Program-made: the position numbers and the translations under genes | Assembly (NCBI RefSeq): GCF_900129885.1 | Contig: NZ_FQXE01000002.1 | Location: forward strand, 248,001 to 312,000 | Direction of reading: 5' to 3' | Origin: Pollutimonas bauzanensis | GTDB taxonomy: Bacteria; Pseudomonadota; Gammaproteobacteria; Burkholderiales; Burkholderiaceae_B | Length of the DNA: 64,000 nt | Shown: piece after piece, positions 25,904 through 34,098 of the stretch | Numbering within the stretch: position 1 is the stretch's first letter | How the letters are laid out: each line of letters opens with the position of its first letter | Notes under the pieces: generated by a model | What the model was told of the DNA's origin: nothing | The model's input: only the letters and a program-made list of their open reading frames with translations | Databases searched by the model: none

Positions 25904-26836
25904 TTACAGACCTTTGCCGGCAAGCCATTGGGCGATCAGCCCGGCAATTTCTTCACTGTTGTCTTCCATCATCAACATATGGCCATTGCCGCTTATGCCC
26001 GCGTCGGCCAGCCAAAGCCGGTCCGCGCCGAAATATGCCGCAACGGCATCGTCCACCGCCCTGGGATGGCGGGGGTCGCTGTCACCGGTCACCACCAGAA
26101 TGGGGCGTCCCGCCACGACGTCCGGCCCGGCAAGGCCGAGCCCGGCGCCGCCGATGTTGAAACGCTGATTCAGCACTTTTGCGCTTTCAGGGACGATGGA
26201 CTTGGCGTATGGTTCGATAGCGTCCTTGGGAAAACGCCTGCCGTTGGCCCAGAATCGACGGACAAAATCAATGTCGACATAAACAGGGGCGCCCAAAGGG
26301 GAATACACGGGGCAGCCCAGGCTTTCGTCGGATCCGAGCGCCTCGATGGCCTGCGGATCGTCCGGCAGCGCCTTCTGAATATTGGCCGGCGGGCCTGGGG
26401 CGATACCGACGATGGCCGCCACCCGCTCGGGCAGCTTCTCGGCAATCCACCACGCCAAGGGGCCTGCGGCGGAATGCGCCATGATGATCGCCGGGCCGAC
26501 TTCATCGACCAGCACGGCCAGCGACTCCCCGATTTCGGCCAGGGACAGCGTGGCGAAATTGCGGTTTGCCGGCGACCGGCCGTGGCCAGGCCAATCGGCG
26601 ACATGGACGGGGTGTCCAAGCCGCGCAAAATATGGCGCCCAGCCCTGGCGCCCGTCGGGCGTCGCAAGATAGGCGGAGCCGGTGTGGAAACCGCCGTGCA
26701 GCATGACGATAGGCCTCCTGGGCCTGGCCGCGGGCGCAGGCGCCAGAAAGTCCACATAGACGGGGTGCTCCGCCGTGCCGGAATAAAAACACATCATCGT
26801 CAATGTCTCCGCGCCCTGTTCGCGCAATATGTTCAT
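25904..26836 (-). CDS. Alpha/beta hydrolase
   Basis: 310 residues. The oxyanion region is PIVMLHGGFHTGSAY, the nucleophile elbow MAHSAAG holds the catalytic Ser, and the C-terminal block PILVVTGDSDPRHP supplies the acid, with His in GNGHML. No signal peptide, so cytoplasmic esterase, lactonase or C-C hydrolase. The ATG at 26836 has no clear ribosome site. A palindrome at 26866-26883 lies just upstream, suggesting control by the divergent MarR protein. Confidence 0.83.
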   Translation of the reverse strand: MNILREQGAETLTMMCFYSGTAEHPVYVDFLAPAPAARPRRPIVMLHGGFHTGSAYLATPDGRQGWAPYFARLGHPVHVADWPGHGRSPANRNFATLSLAEIGESLAVLVDEVGPAIIMAHSAAGPLAWWIAEKLPERVAAIVGIAPGPPANIQKALPDDPQAIEALGSDESLGCPVYSPLGAPVYVDIDFVRRFWANGRRFPKDAIEPYAKSIVPESAKVLNQRFNIGGAGLGLAGPDVVAGRPILVVTGDSDPRHPRAVDDAVAAYFGADRLWLADAGISGNGHMLMMEDNSEEIAGLIAQWLAGKGL

Positions 26837-26865
26837 ATCGTGACACCAGTCAGTTTATCCACAAC

Positions 26866-26883
26866 TAGTATCATATGCAACTA
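26866..26883. promoter_or_regulatory. Candidate MarR operator between hydrolase and marR genes
   Basis: TAGTATCATATGCAACTA is an 18-base imperfect palindrome (14 of 18 positions symmetric) centred on CATATG, 30 bases from the hydrolase start. Position and size fit a MarR-family autoregulatory operator controlling both divergent genes. Confidence 0.45.
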
Positions 26884-26994
26884 ATTTTCAAAGGGAAGTC
26901 CAACAGGAATCCAACAGGAATCATCGATACGGATCGCACCGGCCATGGACCAGCCTCGCGGATTGCTGGAGCCGCCGCCGGGTGGCTATACTCA

Positions 26995-27528
26995 ATGCCC
27001 GACCCTCATGCTTGGTTAAGAATGGCACACAATTTGAGCGATATCCTCGACGGAGTGGCGATCCCGATGGCCTATAAGCTGGGATACATGATCAACAGCT
27101 ATAGGGAGCCGTCCTTCAGGGCCATCGAGGCCGAGTACGGCCTCACGCGCTCCGAGATCCTGTCTCTGATATTTCTTTACTTCAGGGACGGAATCGCCGC
27201 CGCTGACATTTGCGATTTCTCGGGACACCTGAAAACCAATATCAGCCGCGCGGTGACGGCCCTGGAAAAGAAGAAGCTGATCACCCGGAAACCACACCTG
27301 GACGACCAGCGCCGGCAGCTCCTGTACATCACGGGGGAAGGCCGGAAGATGCATGATCTTTTCATGCCCGGGCTGGTATCCCGCGAGCGCGACATGGTCG
27401 CGTGCCTGTCCGGCGATGAACAAGAGCAGCTGGCGACCTTGTTGCGCAAACTATGCGCGCATGCGCCCGCCTGGAATTCGCGCCCCCTGGCGCTGGAGCG
27501 GCCCCCGCGACGGCGGGAACAGCGATGA
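26995..27528 (+). CDS. MarR-family transcriptional regulator
   Basis: 177 residues from this start. The winged helix-turn-helix is YGLTRSEILSLIFLYF, DICDFSGHLKTNISRAVTALEKKKLI and the wing RKPHLDDQRRQLLYIT, the MarR DxRxxx signature region. The frame is open back to an ATG at 26875, but that codon sits inside the palindrome, so a downstream start (26995 or 27022) is more likely; neither has a strong ribosome site. It probably senses the substrate of the divergent hydrolase/LivK operon. Confidence 0.78.
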   Translation: MPDPHAWLRMAHNLSDILDGVAIPMAYKLGYMINSYREPSFRAIEAEYGLTRSEILSLIFLYFRDGIAAADICDFSGHLKTNISRAVTALEKKKLITRKPHLDDQRRQLLYITGEGRKMHDLFMPGLVSRERDMVACLSGDEQEQLATLLRKLCAHAPAWNSRPLALERPPRRREQR

Positions 27529-27582
27529 GCGCTGCAATCAAAAACTTATAGCTGCGGGAAATCAACTTCGGTCTCCTGGCAA

Positions 27583-27920
27583 TTATTTTTCATTGATGAG
27601 GGAATCTCCAGCGACATACCTTTCCAGGTTCCTGATGAAAAGGTATGTCAACTTTCTGCCCCGGCCTGCGGAATCCCCTGCGGAATGCGGGGTGACAATG
27701 GTGTTGGGCAGCGTCCAGAACGGCGAATCCGCCGGCAACGGCTCCGTTTCGAAAACATCCAGGCAGGCGCCCAGACAATGCGCCTCCTTGCAGCGCGGCG
27801 AGCAAAGCCTCTAGTCCACGACGCCTCCGCGAGAGACGTCGACCAGGCGCGCCGATGGCTTCATGCGCTGGAAATGCCGCTCCGCAACCAAGTGCCGGGT
27901 CTCATCGCGCCATAAGCCGG
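27583..27920 (-). pseudogene. Decayed D-2-hydroxyacid dehydrogenase (3' part, two frameshifts)
   Basis: Read leftward from about 27920, one frame gives ETRHLVAERHFQRMKPSARL then VDVSRGGVVD and stops. A second frame continues EALLAALQGGALSG, and a third gives CLDVFETEPLPADSPFWTLP, NTIVTPHSAG and ends INEK-stop at 27583. Together these follow the C-terminal catalytic half of a D-2-hydroxyacid dehydrogenase (Arg, Glu and His regions present) broken by at least two frameshifts, with the N-terminal half gone. Unrelated in detail to the intact enzyme at 1-747. It fills the otherwise gene-free stretch between marR and the siderophore operon. Confidence 0.75.
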
Positions 27921-28009
27921 ACCCGGGCGCCCGGAAAAGGCCAGGAGCGCCGCCTGCCGCAACGGCCTCATCCGGCCTCGTTTGCTGAAAACAAGCTGAA
28001 CAGGCTATC

Positions 28010-28028
28010 ATTAGGAATAATTCTCATT
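28010..28028. promoter_or_regulatory. Fur box of the siderophore ABC operon
   Basis: ATTAGGAAT-A-ATTCTCATT, a 19-base dyad close to the AATGAGAAT-n-ATTCTCATT form of the Fur box; the inner TAGGAATAATTCTCA differs from TGAGAATnATTCTCA at two positions. It is about 40 bases before the first gene and predicts repression by iron. Confidence 0.7.
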
Positions 28029-28067
28029 TAGTTGTTTTTGATCGTGGCATCAACAAGGAGTTTCGAA

Positions 28068-29009
28068 TTGGCGATGAATGTATTGCGGGCTGGGCGCCGC
28101 CTGGGAGCGGCGCTGGCCGTGGGGGCGGCGTTTGCAGCGGCCGCGGTCGCCGCGCCCGCCGGCGCAGTGACGGTCAGGCACGCCCAGGGTCAGACAGTGA
28201 TTGCCGCCGAGCCGCAAAAAACCGTGGTCTTCGATCTGGCCGCGCTCGATATCATGCAGGCGCTGGGCGTGCGGGCGGCGGCTGTGGCCGGCGCGCGTTT
28301 CCCGGATTACCTGTCGGACTATGCCCAGGACTCCTACCCCAAAGTGGGAACGCTATTTGAGCCCGACTACGAGGCGGTTCACGCCATATCGCCGGATCTT
28401 ATCGTGGTCGGGGGCCGCTCTGGCGCCAAATACGGCGATCTGGCCCGCCTCGCGCCCACCATCGACCTGACAGTGGATGCCAATGACCTGCCGGGCAGCG
28501 TGGCGCGCAACACCCGCAAGCTGGCGGCCATCTACGGCAAGCAAGAGCAGGCCGAGGCCGCGCTGGGCCGGCTCGATGATTCGATTCAGGTCTTGCGCGA
28601 AAAAGCGGCCAAGGCGGGCTCCGGCCTGGTGATTCTTACCGTCGGCGGCAAGATCAGCGCCTACGGTCCGGGCTCGCGCTTCGGTGTGATCCACGACGGC
28701 TTCGGCGTCCCTGCCGCCATGCGCGACCTGGCCACCACCACCCACGGGCAGGCAGTGTCGTTCGAGTTCATACACAAAACGAATCCGGAATGGCTGTTCG
28801 TGATCGACCGCGATGCCGCCATAGGCAGGGAGGGCGCGTCCGCCCGGCAGCTGCTGGACAATGAACTCATGCACAAGACCACCGCCTGGCGGAAGAACCA
28901 GATCGTCTACCTGGACGCAATGAACTGGTACTTGCTGGGCAGCGCCGGCCTCACGGCCCTGCAGCAGAATGTCGAGCAGGTTTCACGGGCGCTAGACGGG
29001 CAGCAATAA
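28068..29009 (+). CDS. Siderophore ABC transporter substrate-binding protein (CeuE/YclQ-like)
   Basis: About 313 residues. Signal peptide LGAALAVGAAFAAAAVAAPAGA, then VVFDLAALDIMQALGVRAAA and AISPDLIVVGGRSGAKYGDL, the helical-backbone class III binding fold of the CeuE/YclQ/FatB group, whose known ligands are catecholate or mixed siderophores. AAGGAG (28055-28060) favours a TTG start at 28068; the ATG at 28074 is the alternative. Unlike many relatives it has no lipobox Cys and should be freely periplasmic. First gene of a four-gene iron-regulated operon. Confidence 0.87.
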   Translation: MAMNVLRAGRRLGAALAVGAAFAAAAVAAPAGAVTVRHAQGQTVIAAEPQKTVVFDLAALDIMQALGVRAAAVAGARFPDYLSDYAQDSYPKVGTLFEPDYEAVHAISPDLIVVGGRSGAKYGDLARLAPTIDLTVDANDLPGSVARNTRKLAAIYGKQEQAEAALGRLDDSIQVLREKAAKAGSGLVILTVGGKISAYGPGSRFGVIHDGFGVPAAMRDLATTTHGQAVSFEFIHKTNPEWLFVIDRDAAIGREGASARQLLDNELMHKTTAWRKNQIVYLDAMNWYLLGSAGLTALQQNVEQVSRALDGQQ

Positions 29010-29017
29010 ATGAGCGG

Positions 29018-30070
29018 ATGTCTATGCCGCGGGGCCGCCGCCCGGCATGGCTGGCGGCCGGCATGAGCACGCCCGGCCTGCCTTACAGGCGCGCGGCGCC
29101 GATGCGCCCCGCCCTGCTGTTGCTGCTGTTCGCACTGTTGGCGGCGCTATGCGCGGTCAGCCTGTTCCTGGGCGTGGGCGATGTAACGCTGTCCAGCCTA
29201 TGGAACCCTTCGACGCGCGCCGAAGCCTGGCAGCTCATGCTCATCAGCCGCCTGCCGCGCACCCTGGCCCTGATGCTCGCCGGCACATCCATGGCGGTCG
29301 CCGGCCTGATCATGCAAATGCTGGTGCGCAACCGCTATGTCGAACCGTCCACGGCGGGCACCGTGGAATCCGCCACCCTGGGCATACTGGCCGTTACGCT
29401 CGTCGCTCCCGATACGCCGGTGTTCGGCAAGATGCTGGTGGCGGCGGCGTTCGCGCTGGCCGGAACAGGGCTTTTTTTGACGATCCTGCGCCGCATTCCC
29501 TTGCGCTCGCCTTTCCTGGTCCCGGTGCTGGGATTGGTGCTGGGCGGCGTGGTGCAGGCCATTACCACTTTCTTCGCCTATCAGCACGACTTGATGCAAT
29601 CGCTGCACGCCTGGACCACCGGCGACTTCTCCGGCGTGCTGCGCGGCCGCTATGAATTGCTGTGGGGCGGATTTTTGCTGGCCTGCGCCGCTTATGCGGC
29701 GGCCGACCGTTTTACAGTGGCCGGCATGGGAGAACAGTTCACCACCAATCTGGGCTTGAATCATCGGCGCCTGACCGTGGTGGGCCTGGTCATTGTGTCG
29801 GCGATCAGCGCGGTCGTGGTGGTCACGGCGGGCAGTATTCCCTTCCTGGGCTTGCTGGTGCCCAATGTGGTCAGCATGCTGTTTGGCGACAATGTGCGCA
29901 AATCGCTGCCGTGGGTGGCCTTTCTGGGCGCGATTTTCGTGCTGGCTTGCGATATTATCGGCCGCCTCGTGTATTACCCTCATGAAATTCCGCTGGGCAC
30001 TGTCGTGGGCATTGTTGGCAGCGGCTTGTTTCTGTATCTGCTGCTGAATAGGCGCAGCCGCTATGCCTGA
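29018..30070 (+). CDS. Siderophore ABC transporter permease 1 (FecCD family)
   Basis: 350 residues with about nine to ten membrane segments. FecCD features: SRLPRTLALMLAGTSMAVAGLIMQ, the loop AAADRFTVAGMGEQFTTNLG and GSIPFLGLLVPNVVSMLFGDN that meets the ATPase. It resembles YclN/FatD/CeuB. It begins eight bases after the binding-protein stop, and its own stop overlaps the second permease, so the two partner subunits are made together. Confidence 0.88.
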   Translation: MSMPRGRRPAWLAAGMSTPGLPYRRAAPMRPALLLLLFALLAALCAVSLFLGVGDVTLSSLWNPSTRAEAWQLMLISRLPRTLALMLAGTSMAVAGLIMQMLVRNRYVEPSTAGTVESATLGILAVTLVAPDTPVFGKMLVAAAFALAGTGLFLTILRRIPLRSPFLVPVLGLVLGGVVQAITTFFAYQHDLMQSLHAWTTGDFSGVLRGRYELLWGGFLLACAAYAAADRFTVAGMGEQFTTNLGLNHRRLTVVGLVIVSAISAVVVVTAGSIPFLGLLVPNVVSMLFGDNVRKSLPWVAFLGAIFVLACDIIGRLVYYPHEIPLGTVVGIVGSGLFLYLLLNRRSRYA

Positions 30071-31019
30071 TTTCACGCCTGCCGCGCGCCTCGCCATTCT
30101 GGCACTGCTGGCCGCCGCCGCGGTGACCGCTTTCATGGTCCTGGGCGCCAACGGACTATGGTCCTTCGTGCTTCCGTTCCGGGGCCTCAAGCTGGCGGCC
30201 ATGGTGCTGGTTGCCTATGCGATCGCGGTCTCTTCGGTGCTGTTCCAGACCATTACTCACAATCGCATCCTGACACCGGCTATCATGGGTTTCGACGCCT
30301 TGTATATCCTCATCCAGGCCATCGTGGTATTCACCTTCGGCATGAACGGCGTGGCGGAATGGAGCCCGGCCTGGAAATTCCTGTTCGAAGTCGCCGTCAT
30401 GTCGGCCTTCGCCAGCTTGCTGTTCCAGTGGCTTTTTTCCGGGGCGGCGCAAAGCCTGCACTTGGTCATGCTGGTGGGCATCGTATTCGGGCTGCTGTTC
30501 CGCAGCTTGTCCAGCTTCATGATCCGGCTGATCGACCCCAACGAGTTCATCGTTCTGCAGGACCGCATGTTCGCCAGTTTCAACAGCATACGGACCGGAC
30601 TCTTTGCCGTCTCGGCGGTGACGGTCGCCGCCGTGTCCATCATCGGCTGGCGGCTGCGCAGCGTCTACGATGTGCTGGCCCTGGGCCGCGACACGGCCAT
30701 CAATCTGGGCGTCGCCTACCGCAAGGTATTGATGCTTACCCTGGTTCTCATCGCGGTGCTGGTTTCGGTCTCCACCGCCCTGGTGGGGCCCGTGACCTTC
30801 TTTGGACTGCTCGTCAGCAACCTGGCTTATATGATCATGAAATCCGACAAGCATACCTTCACCGTGCCCGCGGCCGTGCTGCTGGCCATCATTTTTCTGG
30901 TGGGCGGCCAGACCATACTGGAGCGGGTGCTGCAGCTCAATACCGCCGTCAGCGTCGTGATCGAATTCATCGGCGGCCTGATGTTCATCGCCCTGGTGCT
31001 GCGGAAGGCGCAGCGATGA
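30063..31019 (+). CDS. Siderophore ABC transporter permease 2 (FecCD family)
   Basis: 318 residues, polytopic. It carries the family core FRGLKLAAMVLVAYAIAVSS, GWRLRSVYDVLALGRDTAIN and LVGPVTFFGLLVSNLAYM. It lacks some of the N-terminal length of BtuC-type permeases, as do its YclO/FatC/CeuC relatives. The start overlaps permease 1 by eight bases and its end overlaps the ATPase gene by four. It forms the heterodimeric pore with permease 1. Confidence 0.87.
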   Translation: MPDFTPAARLAILALLAAAAVTAFMVLGANGLWSFVLPFRGLKLAAMVLVAYAIAVSSVLFQTITHNRILTPAIMGFDALYILIQAIVVFTFGMNGVAEWSPAWKFLFEVAVMSAFASLLFQWLFSGAAQSLHLVMLVGIVFGLLFRSLSSFMIRLIDPNEFIVLQDRMFASFNSIRTGLFAVSAVTVAAVSIIGWRLRSVYDVLALGRDTAINLGVAYRKVLMLTLVLIAVLVSVSTALVGPVTFFGLLVSNLAYMIMKSDKHTFTVPAAVLLAIIFLVGGQTILERVLQLNTAVSVVIEFIGGLMFIALVLRKAQR

Positions 31020-31774
31020 TAGAGGTCACCGGCGTCAGCAAGCGCTATGCGCAAACCTTAGTGGTGGACGATGTAACGCTGCGGATTCCCGCCGGCGGCC
31101 TGACATCCATCGTGGGCCCCAATGGCGCGGGCAAATCCACGCTGCTTGCCATGATCAGCCGGCTCGCGCCCATGTCCGCCGGAAGCGTGACGGTGGGAGG
31201 CCTGGACATTACCCGCAGCGACAGCGCGGAATTGGCCAGGCATTTGTCCATCCTGCGCCAGGATAACCACCTGCCGCTGCGGCTCACTGTCAAAGACGTG
31301 GTCGCCTTCGGACGCTACCCGCATACCCGCGGGCGCATGACCGTCCAGGATGGACGACATGTCGAGCAGGCGATCCGGTACCTGAATCTGGAAGGACTGG
31401 CCGGCCGATACCTGGATGAATTATCGGGCGGCCAGCGCCAGCGCGCTTTCGTGGCCATGGTCCTGTGCCAGGATACCGAATATGTGCTGCTCGACGAGCC
31501 TTTGAACAGCCTGGACATGAAAAACGCCGTCGATATCATGAAGGTTCTACGGCGCGCGGCGGATGAATTGGGTAAAACCGTCGTGGTCGTGCTGCATGAC
31601 ATCAATTTCGCCTCCTGCTATTCGGACTGCATCATCGGCATGCGCGACGGCAAGGTCTTGTGCGAAGGACCGCCACAGGCGCTCATTACGCCGCAGACGC
31701 TGAAGGCGCTGTACGGCCTGGATGTCGCCATCCACGACCTCGACGGCCAGCGCATCTGCGTGCATTACACCTGA
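31016..31774 (+). CDS. Siderophore ABC transporter ATP-binding protein
   Basis: 252 residues with Walker A GPNGAGKST, signature LSGGQRQR, Walker B YVLLDEPL and switch His in VLHDINFAS. FecE/YclP/CeuD family. ATG start overlaps the preceding stop (ATGA). It powers the two FecCD permeases. The only TonB-dependent receptor in the window (22123-24618) is under different control, so the matching receptor may be elsewhere. Confidence 0.9.
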   Translation: MIEVTGVSKRYAQTLVVDDVTLRIPAGGLTSIVGPNGAGKSTLLAMISRLAPMSAGSVTVGGLDITRSDSAELARHLSILRQDNHLPLRLTVKDVVAFGRYPHTRGRMTVQDGRHVEQAIRYLNLEGLAGRYLDELSGGQRQRAFVAMVLCQDTEYVLLDEPLNSLDMKNAVDIMKVLRRAADELGKTVVVVLHDINFASCYSDCIIGMRDGKVLCEGPPQALITPQTLKALYGLDVAIHDLDGQRICVHYT

Positions 31775-31798
31775 GCGGCGGCCTGGTCCGCTCTCTTT
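31773..31798 (+). terminator. Possible terminator after the siderophore operon
   Basis: GAGCGG (31773-31778), nine-base loop, CCGCTC (31788-31793), then TCTTT. The stem starts inside the stop codon of the ATPase gene. The T-tract is short, so this is a tentative Rho-independent terminator between convergent genes. Confidence 0.4.
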
Positions 31799-31855
31799 GC
31801 CGGCGGGCAAGAACAGCGTGCCGGAGCGCGCGGCGCCATGCGCTTTGCAGTGGCC

Positions 31856-32737
31856 TCAGGATAAGCGCGCCTGGAGCAGCGTCTTTACGAGCGCGTGAAC
31901 AATGCGGGACTTCTGCATGTCCGGCCGGAATATCAGCAAGGCCTTGAAATGAAGCGCGGGCATGAATGGCTTGATCCGCACGCGCGGGTCTGGCGGGACG
32001 GCAATGCCATAGGGGTTGATGAGCCCTATCCCTATGCCTTCTGCAGCCAGCGCGCATACCGTGGCCGAGTGAGGCGTTTCCACCACCACCTTGGGCTGCA
32101 CGCCCGAATCGGCCAGCAAGGCATCGAGGCGGCGTCGCGTAGTGTCTTCGGGAGCCAGCGCAATAAAGGGTTGGCCGTGCAGGTCGCGCACATGTATGAC
32201 GTCGCGCGCCGCAAGCGCATGACCGGCAGGCACCGCGCACACCGCCCGGGGCGTGGAGAAGGTCTGGTGATCGACGCCCGTCGTGTCGATCTCGTCAGCC
32301 GCCAGGCCGAGGTCGAACTGTCCCGTCGCCACCCGGTCCCGGACGGCGGAGGACGACATGATCTCGAGAGTGATCGCGATATCGGGGTGTTGCTTGTAGA
32401 ACAGGCCCAGGGCGCGCGGCACCAGGTTCTGGCCAAGCGCTGAAAGGGACGCCAAGCGGATCTCGCCGGAACCGAAGTCCCGGATGCGGGCCGCGCTGGC
32501 GCGCAGGCTGTCCAGCCCGATAAAGGATTCCGAGACATCACGATAGAACAGCTGGCCTTCCGCGGTGGGTACCAGCCGCCCGCGCACGCGATCGAAAAGG
32601 GCGAAGCCGATAGCTTTTTCCAGCTCCTGCAGGGAGCGGCTGATGGCCGGCTGAGTCAGTTGAAGAAGTTCGGCCGCCAGGGAGGCCGAGCCGGTTTTCA
32701 TGATGGCCTGGAAGGCCTCGAGCTGCCTGAAGTTCAT
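31856..32737 (-). CDS. LysR-family transcriptional regulator
   Basis: 293 residues. The N-terminal helix-turn-helix is clear (FRQLEAFQAIMKTGSASLAA, LLQLTQPAISRSLQELEKAI), followed by the effector domain (GEIRLASLSALGQNLVPRAL). It is divergent from the cystathionine-lyase-like gene, with a dyad CTAT-N11-ATAG between them, the arrangement expected for LysR control of that gene and perhaps of the amino acid importer beyond it. The sequence shows similarity in style to OccR/NocR-like regulators; the effector is unknown. Confidence 0.88.
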   Translation of the reverse strand: MNFRQLEAFQAIMKTGSASLAAELLQLTQPAISRSLQELEKAIGFALFDRVRGRLVPTAEGQLFYRDVSESFIGLDSLRASAARIRDFGSGEIRLASLSALGQNLVPRALGLFYKQHPDIAITLEIMSSSAVRDRVATGQFDLGLAADEIDTTGVDHQTFSTPRAVCAVPAGHALAARDVIHVRDLHGQPFIALAPEDTTRRRLDALLADSGVQPKVVVETPHSATVCALAAEGIGIGLINPYGIAVPPDPRVRIKPFMPALHFKALLIFRPDMQKSRIVHALVKTLLQARLS

Positions 32738-32755
32738 TGTGTAGCTTCTCTCAAC

Positions 32756-32774
32756 CTATAAATTCTCAGCATAG
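32756..32774. promoter_or_regulatory. LysR-type T-N11-A operator
   Basis: CTAT (32756-32759), 11 bases, ATAG (32771-32774): an exact T-N11-A dyad, 19 bases from the lysR start and 71 from the lyase start. Typical recognition site for autoregulation and activation by the neighbouring LysR protein. Confidence 0.5.
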
Positions 32775-32844
32775 AGTACACCGTTTTTGTCATTGTTATT
32801 TACATATCGGCTCCATATACTGCCTCCATCAGCAAGGAGCAGAT

Positions 32845-34023
32845 ATGCGTGAATTGACCCAATGCGTTGTTACCCCCCCTATAGAGCATGCTGGCTTCGC
32901 CAGCCTTTCAGTCCCTACCTTCAGGGCCTCCACGATCGTGTTCGACAACGCGCAACAGTATGCGGAACGGGGCAAGCGGGGCCCCGATGGCTACACCTAT
33001 GGCCTGCATGGCACCCCCACCACCCGCGCGCTCGAGGCGCGCATCACGGCGCTGGAAGGAGGCGTACGCACGGCATTGATGCCTTCGGGACAAGCCGCCA
33101 TCGCCGTCGTGCTGCTCACCGTCCTGCGCCCGGGCGACTCGGTGCTTATTCCCGACACGGCTTATCCGCCAGTGCGGGGGCTCGCAGAGAATTTTCTGAA
33201 CGATTTCGGTATCCATTATCGTGTGTATGACCCGTGCATAGGCGCGGGCATCGCCGGCCTCATCGACGAGCACACGCGGCTGGTATGGGTGGAGTCGCCG
33301 GGATCGACCACCATGGAAATCCAGGATCTTCCGGCCATTGTCGCCGCGGCCAAAGCGAAAGGCGCCCTGGTGGGCTGCGACAACACGTGGGCGACGCCGC
33401 TCTACTTCAAGCCGCTGGCGCACGGCGCGGATTTCTCCATCGAGGCGATCACCAAGTACGTCGGCGGCCATTCCGACCTGCTCATGGGTTCGGTTTCCGT
33501 TGCCACGATAGAAATGCACCGGCGATTGAAGGCCACCATGCGCATGCTGGGCATGGGCGTATCGCCTGATGACTGCTTTCTCGCGTTGCGCGGGCTTGAA
33601 ACCATGGGCGTGCGCCTGGCCCATGCCGGCAAGACAGCGCTTGCCCTGGCCGAAGAACTGTCCACCCACCCCGCGGTGGCATGCATGCTGCACCCGGGAC
33701 TGCCGTCCTGCCCGGGCCATGCCCTGTGGAAGCGGGACTTCACCGGGTCCAGCGGCGTCTTCAGCATCGTGCTCGAGGACGGGCGCGACCTGGCGATCGA
33801 GCAGGCCCTGAACGGTCTGCGGGTGTTCAGGATAGGAGCCTCCTGGGGGGGCACGCACAGCCTGATCGCCCCGATGTCCATTGCGAAGGACAGAACCCTG
33901 TCCACCTGGAGCGCCTCGAGCGTCATTCTGCGCGTAAGCATCGGCCTGGAAGACCCGGAAGACCTGCGTGAAGACTTGCTGGGCCTGCTGGAGCGGCTGA
34001 TCTCGGCAGACATTGCGGCATAG
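32845..34023 (+). CDS. Cystathionine beta-lyase-like PLP enzyme (MetC / gamma family)
   Basis: 392 residues. The PLP Lys is Lys204 in SIEAITKYVGGHSD; the phosphate loop ALMPSGQAAIAVVLL, DNTWATPLY and the YTYGLHGTPTTRALE entrance all fit the Cys/Met metabolism PLP family. It would cleave C-S bonds of cystathionine or related cysteine conjugates, giving pyruvate, ammonia and a thiol. Starts after AAGGAG. Its place beside a LysR regulator and a general amino acid importer suggests catabolism of an imported amino acid rather than methionine biosynthesis (inference). Confidence 0.86.
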   Translation: MRELTQCVVTPPIEHAGFASLSVPTFRASTIVFDNAQQYAERGKRGPDGYTYGLHGTPTTRALEARITALEGGVRTALMPSGQAAIAVVLLTVLRPGDSVLIPDTAYPPVRGLAENFLNDFGIHYRVYDPCIGAGIAGLIDEHTRLVWVESPGSTTMEIQDLPAIVAAAKAKGALVGCDNTWATPLYFKPLAHGADFSIEAITKYVGGHSDLLMGSVSVATIEMHRRLKATMRMLGMGVSPDDCFLALRGLETMGVRLAHAGKTALALAEELSTHPAVACMLHPGLPSCPGHALWKRDFTGSSGVFSIVLEDGRDLAIEQALNGLRVFRIGASWGGTHSLIAPMSIAKDRTLSTWSASSVILRVSIGLEDPEDLREDLLGLLERLISADIAA

Positions 34024-34098
34024 CGCGGCTTGCATATCTAGCGAGCGCGCCATTTGACCGCGGGACACACCGCGGAACCATCCAATCAGGAGACAACT

